From the NCBI GenBank assembly GCA_050012375.1, contig JBEKHH010000003.1, positions 62,001-126,000 on the forward strand: a DNA stretch of 64,000 bases. The letters are read 5' to 3'. The position numbers and the translations under genes are program-made. The notes below the pieces were generated by a model. It did not search any database. It was given only the letters and a program-made list of their open reading frames with translations, and was not told the origin of the DNA. Shown piece after piece: positions 44,302 to 52,387 of this stretch. Position 1 is the first letter of the stretch; every line of letters begins with the position of its first letter. The stretch comes from PALSA-1353 sp050012375. Its GTDB lineage: Bacteria > Planctomycetota > Phycisphaerae > Tepidisphaerales > Tepidisphaeraceae.

Positions 44302-45696
44302 ATGGCTGCGACCCTCGCCCAGCCGCTCGATCTTGCCCAACGCCGCGAGACCAACCGGGCCTTGCTGCGCCAGTTGCTGGCGCTGGCCGGCCCTGTCTGG
44401 GTTGAGCAAGTTTTGCACATGTTGGTGGGCCTCAATGACACCTATCTCGCCAATCACCTGCCGGCCCACGCCGCCGATGCCGGGGCGGCTGTCGGAACCG
44501 TGACCTATTTTCTATGGCTCGTCGGACTGATGGTCTCATCCATTGGGGCCGGCAGCACGGCCCTGATCTCGCGCGCCAAGGGGGCTCGCCACAAATCCCT
44601 GAGCAACAAGGTGACCGGCCAATCCGTATCCGCCGCCCTGATCCTTGGCGTCGTCTTTGGAATGTTCCTGTTTCTCACCGCCCGGCCGCTCGTCGGCGCC
44701 ACCCAGCTTCAGGGGATGGGGAGCATCTTCGCCCTCAGATATCTGCGCCTGCTCAGCGCCGCCCTGCCGTTCTCCATGGTGATGTTCGTCGCCGGCGCAT
44801 GCCGTCGCGGCGGCGGGGATACGCTCTCGCCCGCCATCGTCATGGTGATCGTCGATCTGGTGAACATGGTCGCCAGCTTCGCGCTGACTCGCGGATGGTG
44901 GGGATTGCCGGTCATGGGGTTTAACGGAATCGCCTCCGGGACAATCATCGCCTACGTCGTCGGCGGCGTGCTCGATTTCCTCGTCGTCTGGATCGGAACC
45001 AGCGGGGCGCGGCTTTATCTGCACCGCATGTGGCCGCATTGGCACACCATCAAACGTCTTTTGCGGATCGGCATTCCCGCCGGAATCGACGGGCTTCTCG
45101 CCTGGTTCGCCAACTTCGCCGTGATTGCGGTCATCAACCGCATGGATGCGACCAACGCCATGTCGGCCGCGCACGTGAACACCATCCGGCTGGAGAGCAT
45201 CAGCTTTCTGTCCGGCATCGCGTTCGCCACGGCCGCCGCAACCCTGGTCGGGATCAGTCTCGGCCAGAGCGACCCCGCTCGCGCCACTCGCTGTTCCATG
45301 CTTGCATATGCCGCCGGCGGAGGTGCGATGACCCTCTGCGGATTGCTGATGATCACTCTCGGCCGATATCCCGCGCGGTGGCTTTCGCCGGCCGACGCGC
45401 ACATCATTCAACTGACGACGCGATGTCTGATGATCACGGGATTCATCCAGGCGGGCTTTGCCGCCAACCTTATTTTCGGCGGCGCCCTGCGCGGCGCCGG
45501 CGATACCTTCGCGGTCATGTGCATCAATCTTTCCTCCACCATCGGGCTGCGCTTCACCGGCGTTCTGATCGTCGGGCTGTGGCTCCGGCTCGGCCTTGCG
45601 GCGGTTTGGATGGTTCTCGCCGGCGAATTGTTCATCCGCGGAGCGCTGATTTTTTGGCGGTTTTCAAGCGGCGCATGGAAGAAAATCGCGGTCTAA
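44302..45696 (+). CDS. MATE family multidrug/metabolite exporter
   Basis: 464 residues, twelve predicted membrane helices in two homologous halves. The opening LLALAGPVWVEQVLHMLVGLNDTYLANHLP matches the first MATE repeat (MDT/D near the end of TM1 replaced by NDTY), and IGIPAGIDGLLAWFANFAVIAVINRM opens the second. IGAGSTALISRAKGAR is the typical loop after TM2. Exports cationic compounds using Na+ or H+. ATG at 44302 has no strong Shine-Dalgarno. It converges with the SDR gene with only 4 bases between stops. Confidence 0.9.
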   Translation: MAATLAQPLDLAQRRETNRALLRQLLALAGPVWVEQVLHMLVGLNDTYLANHLPAHAADAGAAVGTVTYFLWLVGLMVSSIGAGSTALISRAKGARHKSLSNKVTGQSVSAALILGVVFGMFLFLTARPLVGATQLQGMGSIFALRYLRLLSAALPFSMVMFVAGACRRGGGDTLSPAIVMVIVDLVNMVASFALTRGWWGLPVMGFNGIASGTIIAYVVGGVLDFLVVWIGTSGARLYLHRMWPHWHTIKRLLRIGIPAGIDGLLAWFANFAVIAVINRMDATNAMSAAHVNTIRLESISFLSGIAFATAAATLVGISLGQSDPARATRCSMLAYAAGGGAMTLCGLLMITLGRYPARWLSPADAHIIQLTTRCLMITGFIQAGFAANLIFGGALRGAGDTFAVMCINLSSTIGLRFTGVLIVGLWLRLGLAAVWMVLAGELFIRGALIFWRFSSGAWKKIAV

Positions 45697-45700
45697 TTCA

Positions 45701-46483
45701 TCATCGATTTTTATTGCGGCCCTTGGCGATCGCGGCGGCCGTCGAACGCGGCATGAATCGGATCGCGAACGCCGACAATTTATTGGCCAAGCCCGCGACG
45801 ACCGACGGCCGGCCGCGCATCATCGCTTCGTAACCGATGCGAGCCACCTCCATTGAGTCGGCGGCATTTCCCTTGCCCCGCGGCACCTCGCCGATGCCCG
45901 CGCGCTTCTGAAACTCCGTCCGGGTCGCGCCCGGACACAGCGCGGTGACCGTCACTCCGCTGCCGGCGGTTTCGCTGGACAGGGCTTCGGAAAAGGAGAG
46001 CACGTACGCCTTGGTGGCGTAATAAACCGCCATGTATGGACCCGGCAAAAAAGCCGCCAGCGATGCGACGTTCAAAATCCTGCCGCTCTTTCGCGCCAGC
46101 ATCCCCGGCAGCAATAGCCGAGTCAGATGCGTCAGTGCGACGATGTTGACCTGCAACATCGCCAGTTGCGACTGTAATTCCGCGCCCGCGAAAAGTCCGT
46201 GCGAGCCGAAGCCGGCGTTGTTCACGACATAGTCGATCGGCTTTGATTGCAATCGCTCGAAAATCTGCTGCGAAGCTCCGGCTACGGAAAGGTCCTGCAC
46301 AATCACTTCGACATTCACGTGATATTGATCCCGCAGTTTCGCGGCCAATTCCTGGAGTTGCCCTTCGTTGCGGGCGGTGAGGACCAGATGATGCCCGTCG
46401 CGCGCGAAAAGCTCCGCCAGGTCCCGGCCGATGCCGACCGATGCGCCGGTGATCAGTGCGGTTTTGCCGGGGGCGTCTTTCAT
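45701..46483 (-). CDS. Short-chain dehydrogenase/reductase (classical SDR)
   Basis: 260 residues: TGASVGIG cofactor loop, ARNE after strand 2 (NADPH-type), NNAGFG, catalytic Ser in NVASLAAF and YYATKAY (Tyr-x-x-x-Lys), then CPGATRTEF. Closest in pattern to DltE/YdfG-like oxidoreductases of unknown substrate. The start overlaps the stop of the nucleotidyltransferase gene by 4 bases (ATGA), an unexpected coupling with a toxin-antitoxin-like pair. Confidence 0.87.
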   Translation of the reverse strand: MKDAPGKTALITGASVGIGRDLAELFARDGHHLVLTARNEGQLQELAAKLRDQYHVNVEVIVQDLSVAGASQQIFERLQSKPIDYVVNNAGFGSHGLFAGAELQSQLAMLQVNIVALTHLTRLLLPGMLARKSGRILNVASLAAFLPGPYMAVYYATKAYVLSFSEALSSETAGSGVTVTALCPGATRTEFQKRAGIGEVPRGKGNAADSMEVARIGYEAMMRGRPSVVAGLANKLSAFAIRFMPRSTAAAIAKGRNKNR

Positions 46484-46989
46484 GGCCTTCGCCGGCGCTT
46501 TTTGCGCGTCCGCCGACGATTTGTGGAAACTAGCCGCCCCGGCAAAGCCTCCAGATCAGCCAAGTCCTTGGCACGAGCGCTGGCCTTTTTATTCGTCAGT
46601 AGATCTTCCAGGGAAATAATCGGCACGCGCACGCCATCCCAGGTTGCTTCCTGCCGGCGGGCATAACATGGCTGAAAGTCGAGACCGCTTGGGCCGGTTA
46701 AAATATCAATCCGAACCGGTTCGCGCCCGAATACGAAGACCTTGCCCTTTTGAAGAAATAAACTCGGCGGCACGTCCGAGGCGCGAAAACCGCCGAATTT
46801 CCTCATGACCTCGGACAACCGCGTCGCGTTGTCTTTGTCCAGTGCGATCCAGATATCCAAGTCGTCGGTCGCTCGATGGTGGCCGTAGTAATTTACCGCA
46901 TAGCCGCCCAGGAGGAGATATTTAACTCCCGCCGAGTTCAATGACTCGAAGAATTCTTTGAAATTGGGGTTGAGGCTTTCCTGGTCCAT
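46480..46989 (-). CDS. Minimal nucleotidyltransferase (AbiEii/DUF6036-like)
   Basis: 169 residues. Pol-beta-type nucleotidyltransferase core: VKYLLLGGYAVNYYG (Gly28-Gly29) and HRATDDLDIWI (Asp43 and Asp45), then RIDILTG as third acidic strand and a helix with ISLEDLLTNKKASARAKDLADLEAL, which is the usual MNT/AbiEii ending. The tail is Arg-rich. It overlaps the preceding small gene by 68 bases. Such proteins act in toxin-antitoxin or abortive-infection modules by AMP- or NMP-transfer to a partner or tRNA; here that is inference. Confidence 0.8.
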   Translation of the reverse strand: MDQESLNPNFKEFFESLNSAGVKYLLLGGYAVNYYGHHRATDDLDIWIALDKDNATRLSEVMRKFGGFRASDVPPSLFLQKGKVFVFGREPVRIDILTGPSGLDFQPCYARRQEATWDGVRVPIISLEDLLTNKKASARAKDLADLEALPGRLVSTNRRRTRKKRRRRP

Positions 46990-47161
46990 ATCCGTAATTC
47001 AATTGTCGCAACCGCTCCAGCGACTGCATTCTCTGCCGCGGTGTGCGGGATCGCCAATACTGGCGATCCGCCTTCTCGGCGGCGGCAAACGAATCGAATA
47101 CGTCTAACTTCCACTTGCGACGCCGCTTCTTTCTACTCGCCTTTGATCGCTTCCTCTTCAT
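46922..47161 (-). CDS. Small partner protein of the nucleotidyltransferase
   Basis: 79 residues. A very basic N-terminus (KRKRSKASRKKRRRK) precedes the conserved-looking core WKLDVFDSFAAAEKADRQYW and RSRTPRQRMQSLERLRQL, ending FQRILRVIELGGS. From memory, small proteins with 'DSF-EAE-ADREYY-SLTP-ER' regularly sit just before AbiEii/DUF6036 nucleotidyltransferases in planctomycetes and other phyla, so I read this as the other half of a two-gene module, perhaps an antitoxin. It overlaps the nucleotidyltransferase start by 68 bases. Confidence 0.7.
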   Translation of the reverse strand: MKRKRSKASRKKRRRKWKLDVFDSFAAAEKADRQYWRSRTPRQRMQSLERLRQLNYGYGPGKPQPQFQRILRVIELGGS

Positions 47162-47298
47162 TGTCTCACGCCACCTTGGCTTTCGTGTAAGATTTCGGCA
47201 TCGGCTTGGTGGTCAAGAGCGGCAAACCGTTCCCTTGGAACGACAAATGGGTTCCGCGGGATTCTAGTGGACGTGAGTCGCTTGGCAACGCAAAGCAC

Positions 47299-47324
47299 GG
47301 CTTGCCGACTCAAATCGGCAAGCC
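47299..47324. repeat. Short perfect hairpin, family E (second copy)
   Basis: GGCTTGCCGA (47299-47308) and TCGGCAAGCC (47315-47324) with loop CTCAAA, 9 bases beyond the stop of the aldolase gene. It may serve as an aldolase terminator but lacks a T run. Confidence 0.75.
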
Positions 47325-47332
47325 GCGCAATA

Positions 47333-48397
47333 TCATGCCACCGTGATCCCTGGATCCAGATACACATCCTGAATCAGATTGAGCAGCTTGGCGCCTTCGG
47401 CCATCGGACGCTGGAACGCTTTTCTTCCGCTGATCAGACCCATGCCGCCGGCTCGCTTGTTGATCACCGCCGTCTTCACCGCTTCGGAGAAATCGTGCTC
47501 GCCGCTGGCCCCGCCGCTGTTGATCAGCGGGACGCGGCCCATGTAGCAATTGGCGAGCTGGTATCGGCATAATTCAATGGGATGGTCTCCCGGCGTCAGT
47601 TCTGAATAGACCCGCTTGTCGGTCTTGCCGAATTTCACGGCGTTGTATCCGCCGTTGTTCTCGGGCAATTTTTGTTTGATGATGTCCGCCTGGATCGTCA
47701 CGCCGAGGTGATTCGCCTGGCCGGTCAAATCCGCGGCAACGTGGTAATCCTTCTCCGCCGTCTTGAAGGCCGGGTTTCGCAGATAACACCACAGGACCGT
47801 CACCAGCCCGAGTTCGTGGGCCGCGGCGAACATGCGCGAAACTTCCTGGATCTGCCGGGTTGATTCGAGCGATCCGAAATAAATCGTCGCGCCGACGGCG
47901 ACGGCGCCCATGTCGAACGCCTGTTTGACGCTGCCGAACGGAATCTGGTCGAATTGGTTGGGATAAGTAAGAAACTCGTTGTGATTCAGTTTCACGAGGA
48001 ACGGAATCTTGTGGGCATATTTCCGCGCGCAAGACCCCAGGACGCCCAGGGTGGAGGCGACCGCATTGCAGCCGCCCTCGATCGCCAGCTTCACAATGCT
48101 TTCCGGATCGAAATACGTCGGATTGGGCGCGAAGCTGGCGCCGGCCGAGTGCTCGATTCCCTGGTCCACCGGGAGGATCGAAACATAGCCGGTGCGGGCG
48201 AGCCGGCCTGAATTCAGGATCAAATTAAAATTCCGCAGCACGTTCGGCGGCCGGTCGGTCGCCGACAGAACCCGATCGACAAAATCCGCGCCGGGAAGAT
48301 GCAGCGTCTCACGCTTGAAACCCCTGGCGGTGTAGTTGAGCAAGCTCTCGGCATCGCGGCCGAGAAGATCGACAAGTTGACGGTTTGTTGTTGGCAT
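47333..48397 (-). CDS. fbaB: Class I fructose-bisphosphate aldolase (FbaB/DhnA type)
   Basis: 354 residues. Archaeal/bacterial class IA aldolase cleaving fructose-1,6-bisphosphate through a Schiff base. Seen: GYVSILPVDQGIEHS, LVKLNHNEFLTYPN, a long mid-domain, NAVKFGKTDKR carrying the likely Schiff-base lysine, and the phosphate-binding LINSGGASG and GLISGRKAF. Length and motif order match FbaB. ATG at 48397. It is flanked by unrelated genes and likely monocistronic; the hairpin at 47299 follows. Confidence 0.92.
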   Translation of the reverse strand: MPTTNRQLVDLLGRDAESLLNYTARGFKRETLHLPGADFVDRVLSATDRPPNVLRNFNLILNSGRLARTGYVSILPVDQGIEHSAGASFAPNPTYFDPESIVKLAIEGGCNAVASTLGVLGSCARKYAHKIPFLVKLNHNEFLTYPNQFDQIPFGSVKQAFDMGAVAVGATIYFGSLESTRQIQEVSRMFAAAHELGLVTVLWCYLRNPAFKTAEKDYHVAADLTGQANHLGVTIQADIIKQKLPENNGGYNAVKFGKTDKRVYSELTPGDHPIELCRYQLANCYMGRVPLINSGGASGEHDFSEAVKTAVINKRAGGMGLISGRKAFQRPMAEGAKLLNLIQDVYLDPGITVA

Positions 48398-48468
48398 GCG
48401 TCACTCCATTGAAGGTAAAACCAAAGTGTAGGCAGGTGAACGCCCAATGCAACGGTAAGCCCCGGCAT

Positions 48469-48828
48469 TTACCGCGCCTGACGGCGCACCAGCTCCGGCA
48501 GGATGCTTACAAACTGGCTTCGGGCAAGGACTTGTTTGATTCCAGCTTCTCGAGCCCTGGCGATGGTTTGGGCATCGACGTGCGAGACAAACCCGACTAC
48601 ACAGCGCCCCGCCACCCGCCCCCAGGCCGCGGCGGCCACGATCGCCTCGGCCAGGTTTAAATCCACTATCAGCATGCCGGCCGTGGTTTGGGCGAAAAGC
48701 GCCAGATCGGCGGGATTGCCGATTATTTTAATGGCTACGCCGGCGGCTCGCGCCTCGGCGGAGATTTTTCCTGAAAACATCAGCTCGCGCACCAGGACGA
48801 GAATGGCGGGAGATTCGGCTTCTGACAT
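48469..48828 (-). CDS. Receiver-like (degenerate response-regulator) protein
   Basis: 119 residues from ATG at 48828, which has GGAG 6 bases upstream; the frame is open further but that part is basic and unsupported. The pattern ILVLVRELMFSGKISAEARAAG, MLIVDLNLAEA (Asp near the phosphorylation position), CVVGFVSHVDAQTIARAREAG and VLARSQFVSILPELV follows the alternating strands and helices of a CheY-like receiver domain, with Ser-His in place of the usual Thr/Ser-x pair and Arg where the conserved Lys would be. Probably not a standard phosphorelay protein. Lies 64 bases behind the LysM-like membrane protein. Confidence 0.65.
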   Translation of the reverse strand: MSEAESPAILVLVRELMFSGKISAEARAAGVAIKIIGNPADLALFAQTTAGMLIVDLNLAEAIVAAAAWGRVAGRCVVGFVSHVDAQTIARAREAGIKQVLARSQFVSILPELVRRQAR

Positions 48829-48892
48829 ATTGCTCCAACGGAGCCGGACCGGCCCCCTCTGACCGGGGCCGCACGCCTCGGCCCTGTGAATT

Positions 48893-50014
48893 TTAATCGG
48901 TCTTCTTCTCCGCCGGGCGGACAACTGGATAAAACTCGCCTTGGTATTCTTTGGGTTCCTCCGGCGTCTGCGGAAGCGCGGCTGCCGGCTCCGAACCGCC
49001 GAGCACTTTGATTGCCGGCGCGGCCGGCTGGGCCTGCGGCTCGGCGGCCGGCCCACTCGTTGCCGCGGAGGCCTTGAGGGAAGCCTCTAGCGCTTCTTCC
49101 ATTTCCCGCAGTTGCTGCATGTCGTCCTTCGTCACAACCGTCGTCGGCTTGGCGACGGCCGACGGCACGGGGCTGGGCTTGTAACGCCTTAAGTCGAATT
49201 CCTCCGGTTTGGTCCGACCCAGGCCGCCCTTGACCATCACCTGAAGCAGCGCCGGCCAAATCACCCCGACGACCAGGAACGAGCCGATCATCCAGATCGC
49301 GTAGACATGATTCGCGGATTCCCACCACGTATAGCGGAAGGAAACGGGAATCGCATTCGCCCCTTGCTGGCGGACGATCAGCTCATTGGCGGCCAGCAGA
49401 AAATCGCTGATCGTATGACCGTCGGCGGGGTTCCATGGAATCCAGTAGGCCTGGCCTTCGTTGATCTTCAATTCAGCCGCGTTCCTCGCCGCTCGCAGGG
49501 TGTCGTTGGCGGAGACGATCGCCTTCACCCCTTGAGCCGTCGCTTTGTGATAGAAATGCGCCGCCAGGGATTCAAGCGTGTCGCCGCTCTGGCCATAATA
49601 CATGCTGGCGGCCGGCCACTCCGGTCGATCCTCGGTCGGCTCGCGCCGCGGTTGCGGCTCATAGGGATACGGCGCGAGCATGGAAACCCGCTCGGTCGCT
49701 CCCGACGGATGGCCGGGGCGGTGAGGATCCAGCGCGTTAAATGTTACGAGCTGAACCTGCACCATCTTGCCGCCCACCCGAATTTCCTGTCTTGGATGAA
49801 CCACGATTCCGGAAACCATCGCCTGACGATGAGCGGGGTTGGTCGGGTCCACGTACGGGGGTTGCATGAGCCCGCTTTCAAATACCATCGGCGAGACGGA
49901 GCTATGCTCAACCGGAGGATCGGCCCCGCCCGAATTCAAATAGCCCAGCAGAGCGCCCAAGCCCAGGCTGAGGGCGATCCACTGCCACCATTTCATGCGT
50001 TCGACGAAGCCCAT
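48893..50014 (-). CDS. Membrane protein with LysM-like segment
   Basis: 373 residues. An N-terminal helix (WWQWIALSLGLGALLGYL), an extracytoplasmic part of about 210 residues with YGQSGDTLESLAAHFYHKAT, which looks like a degenerate LysM repeat (peptidoglycan binding), and AYWIPWNP; then a second helix (VYAIWMIGSFLVVGVIWPALL, about residues 240-260) and a Pro/Ala/Glu-rich cytoplasmic tail. No homologue recognised. ATG at 49996 (MKWW) is an alternative start. Followed closely by the receiver-like gene. Confidence 0.65.
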   Translation of the reverse strand: MGFVERMKWWQWIALSLGLGALLGYLNSGGADPPVEHSSVSPMVFESGLMQPPYVDPTNPAHRQAMVSGIVVHPRQEIRVGGKMVQVQLVTFNALDPHRPGHPSGATERVSMLAPYPYEPQPRREPTEDRPEWPAASMYYGQSGDTLESLAAHFYHKATAQGVKAIVSANDTLRAARNAAELKINEGQAYWIPWNPADGHTISDFLLAANELIVRQQGANAIPVSFRYTWWESANHVYAIWMIGSFLVVGVIWPALLQVMVKGGLGRTKPEEFDLRRYKPSPVPSAVAKPTTVVTKDDMQQLREMEEALEASLKASAATSGPAAEPQAQPAAPAIKVLGGSEPAAALPQTPEEPKEYQGEFYPVVRPAEKKTD

Positions 50015-50242
50015 AACCCCGTCTCTCCATTATCCCCAATTAAGACGCCGTAGGCCAGAAACTCTTGCAGCCGGATTTACCCTCTCTCCCTGGAGTTGCC
50101 ATTCTTTTCCGCAAGCTCGCAAACGGTTATGGTCAGGGGAACAAGTGTCGCTTGCCGTGGGTCATTTGTCATCTGTTTTGGGCTGTCGGCACATATGATA
50201 AATGGCCGGTCAGCGGCCAAATGGGACGGAGGAAATCCAAGC

Positions 50243-51766
50243 ATGGGTTATCTTTTGGGCATCGACATCGGCACGAGCGGGACCAAAACGCTGCTCTGCG
50301 ATGAAAAAGGCCAAGTCCTGGCGACGGCCATGGCGGAGCATCCGATTTCTTCGCCCAAGCCGGGGTGGTCGGAGCAGAATCCGCTGGATTGGTGGAAAGC
50401 CGCCGTCCAAGCGACAAAAGCCGTGCGAAAGCGCGCCGGCGTCAAGCCGGCCGACATCAAAGGCATCGGCCTTTCGGGCCAGATGCACGGCAGCGTCTTT
50501 CTCGGCGACGGGGCCAAACCGCTTCGTCCCGCGATCCTTTGGAACGACCAGCGAACTGCCGAGCAATGCGCCCAGATCGAATCCCGCGCGGGCGGCCGCT
50601 CCGGCCTGATTGAACTCGTGGCCAACCCCGCACTCACCGGCTTCACCGCCCCCAAGATTCTTTGGGTCCGCCAGATTGAGCCCAAGGTTTACGAGAAAAC
50701 GAAACACATTCTGTTGCCGAAGGATTACATCCGCTATCGGCTCACGGGCGAATATGCCACCGAAGTCAGCGACGCCAGCGGAACGTTGCTTCTGGACGTG
50801 GTGAATCGGCAATGGTCGGATCGGCTGCTGGAACTATTGGAAATCGACCGGGCGTTGTTGCCCAGGCTGCACGAGTCAACGGAAGTGACGGGGATGCTGA
50901 GCGCCGGCGCGGCTGAGGAGCTTGGATTGTCCGCCCGAACGCCCGTCGTCGGCGGTGGCGGAGATCAGGCCGCCGGCGCGGTGGGCAACGGAATTGTTGC
51001 CGCCGGGATCGTCAGCGCCACGCTCGGCACCAGCGGCGTCGTCTTCGCGCACAGCGATCAGCCGGTGCGCGATCCGCAGGGACGCGTTCACACCATGTGC
51101 CACGCCGTTCCCGGAAAATGGTGCGTTTTCGGGTGCATGCTTTCAGCCGGCGGATCGTTCCAGTGGTTCCGGAACAATCTCGGCGCAGCCGAGATCGCCG
51201 AAGCGAAAAAGAAAAAGCTCGATCCCTACGCGCTGCTGATTCACCAGGCCCGGCTCGCCCCGCCGGGAAGCGAAGGATTGCAATTCCTGCCCTACCTGAC
51301 CGGCGAGCGATGCCCCTATCCCGATCCCATGGCCCGCGGCGGATGGATCGGCCTGACATCACGCACCACACGGCCGATGTTGATCCGTTCCTTGTTGGAA
51401 GGCGTGACCTTCGGCATGCGCGATGCGCTGGAGATCATGCAGGCCATGGGCGTCCCCATTACCCAGGTGCGTGCCAGCGGCGGCGGCGCGCGCAGCGACT
51501 TTTGGCGCTCGCTACAGGCCGACATCTATCGCAAGCCGATCGTCACCACCAACGCCGATGAGGGCCCGGCATATGGCGTGGCGCTCCTCGCCGGCGTCGG
51601 CGCCGGAGTGTGGAGCAGCGTCGAGCAGGCCGCCGCTACGTGCATCAAGCAGACGAAGAAACTCAACCCGAACAAGAAGATGGCCGAGCTGTACGATCGA
51701 CAGTATGCGGTGTATCACAAGCTGTATGGAGATTTGAAGGAACGTTTTGCGGAGATGGCGGGGTGA
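50243..51766 (+). CDS. xylB: Xylulokinase
   Basis: 507 residues from ATG at 50243, preceded by GGAGG; the frame is open to 50096 but lacks a site there. FGGY carbohydrate kinase phosphorylating D-xylulose. Seen: GIDIGTSGTKTLLCDEKG (ATP phosphate loop 1), GLSGQMHGSVFL, WNDQRTAEQC, DASGTLLLDV, GGGGDQAAGAVGNG and the C-terminal RASGGGARSDFWRSLQADI with ADEGPAYGVALLAGVG. All family blocks are intact. No xylose isomerase gene is adjacent. A 228-base divergent gap precedes it with a GGCCG/CGGCC palindrome about 25 bases before ATG. Confidence 0.92.
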   Translation: MGYLLGIDIGTSGTKTLLCDEKGQVLATAMAEHPISSPKPGWSEQNPLDWWKAAVQATKAVRKRAGVKPADIKGIGLSGQMHGSVFLGDGAKPLRPAILWNDQRTAEQCAQIESRAGGRSGLIELVANPALTGFTAPKILWVRQIEPKVYEKTKHILLPKDYIRYRLTGEYATEVSDASGTLLLDVVNRQWSDRLLELLEIDRALLPRLHESTEVTGMLSAGAAEELGLSARTPVVGGGGDQAAGAVGNGIVAAGIVSATLGTSGVVFAHSDQPVRDPQGRVHTMCHAVPGKWCVFGCMLSAGGSFQWFRNNLGAAEIAEAKKKKLDPYALLIHQARLAPPGSEGLQFLPYLTGERCPYPDPMARGGWIGLTSRTTRPMLIRSLLEGVTFGMRDALEIMQAMGVPITQVRASGGGARSDFWRSLQADIYRKPIVTTNADEGPAYGVALLAGVGAGVWSSVEQAAATCIKQTKKLNPNKKMAELYDRQYAVYHKLYGDLKERFAEMAG

Positions 51767-51787
51767 GCCCAGGAAGGCGGCGCTTTC

Positions 51788-51832
51788 CCCCTCGCCCCGG
51801 TAATCCGGGGAGAGGGTTGGGGTGAGGGGCTG
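51788..51832. repeat. CCCTC/GGGTGAGGGG hairpin repeat
   Basis: CCCCTCGCCCCGG-TAAT-CCGGGGAGAGGGTTGGGGTGAGGGG: a GC hairpin (CCCCGG/CCGGGG) of the widespread intergenic repeat type whose complement reads 'PHPNPLP' in translation. It directly follows xylB. Confidence 0.75.
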
Positions 51833-51845
51833 CATTCGTTATCAT

Positions 51846-51896
51846 GCTTCGTCTCCGCGTCCGTCTCAGCGCCCTCAGCGAACTCCGCGGTTCAAT
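51846..51896. repeat. Half copy of the family C repeat
   Basis: GTCTCCGCGTCCGTCTCAGC ... CTCAGCGAACTCCGCGGTTCAATT matches one arm of the elements at 24699 and 55608; the second arm is missing. Confidence 0.8.
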
Positions 51897-51948
51897 TAGA
51901 TTTTTGAATTCAAGCGGCCGGGAATCGGCCCGACGATATACTCCAGAT

Positions 51949-52149
51949 ATGGGTACCTTGCCGGAAATCCAGGCAGCAGTACGCAATCTTTCCCCATCCG
52001 ATCTTTCCAGCTTCCGAAAATGGTTCCACGAATTCGATGCCGAAGCCTGGGACCGGCAATTGGAGCGGGACGTGCGGGCCAATCGGCTCGACGCCTTGGC
52101 TGAGGAAGCCATCAAAGACTTGCGTGAGGGGCGCACCACCAAACTGTGA
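51949..52149 (+). CDS. Antitoxin-like small protein
   Basis: 66 residues from ATG at 51949. The pattern LPEIQAAVRNLSPSDLSSFRKWF, AWDRQLERDVRANRLDALAEEA and DLREGRTTKL matches a common antitoxin-type family (N-terminal DNA-binding/helical part and C-terminal toxin-wrapping tail) that precedes RelE/ParE-like toxins. The stop overlaps the GTG of the next gene. The toxin partner is truncated, so the antitoxin may now be an orphan. Confidence 0.78.
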   Translation: MGTLPEIQAAVRNLSPSDLSSFRKWFHEFDAEAWDRQLERDVRANRLDALAEEAIKDLREGRTTKL

Positions 52150-52334
52150 CCCACCGCGCCAGCGTAAGGTTCTGGGGCTATTACCAGCGCCTGCCCGAAC
52201 CAATCCGTCGCCTGGTCGATGAGAATTTCAAGTTGCTGAAGGAAAATCCGAAACCAGAAATCCGAATGGCGAATCAAGCCCAAAACCAGAAACCCGAAAC
52301 GAAGACCGTTTCGTCATTCGGATTTCGGATTTGA
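52146..52334 (+). pseudogene. RelE/ParE-like toxin, truncated by a fold-back repeat
   Basis: GTG overlaps the antitoxin stop. The first 35 codons (MTHRASVRFWGYYQRLPEPI, then RRLVDENFKLLKENP) match the N-terminus of the RelE/ParE-like partner family, normally about 85-95 residues with 'WSVRVG..YRAL' later. From 52247 the frame runs into a family B repeat (KPEIRMANQAQNQKPETKT) and stops. The missing C-terminal part is not found beyond the repeat; the Kdo hydroxylase gene follows directly, so the loss is a deletion-insertion, not a simple insertion. Confidence 0.8.
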
Positions 52335-52376
52335 TTCGTCCCCGGCGCGCCGGGACCTTCGGCATTCTGGTTTCGC
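52247..52376. repeat. Fold-back repeat, family B (copy 2)
   Basis: Left side TCCGAAACCAGAAATCCGAA and right side ending TTCTGGTTTCG form an imperfect inverted repeat; the centre pairs GAATCAAGCCC-type and TTGATTCGTC units. The 17-base CCCGGCGCGCCGGGACC (52341-52357) is inserted in the right arm. Units agree with copy 1 at 19350. Confidence 0.88.
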
Positions 52377-52387
52377 ACTTTCGGTCT

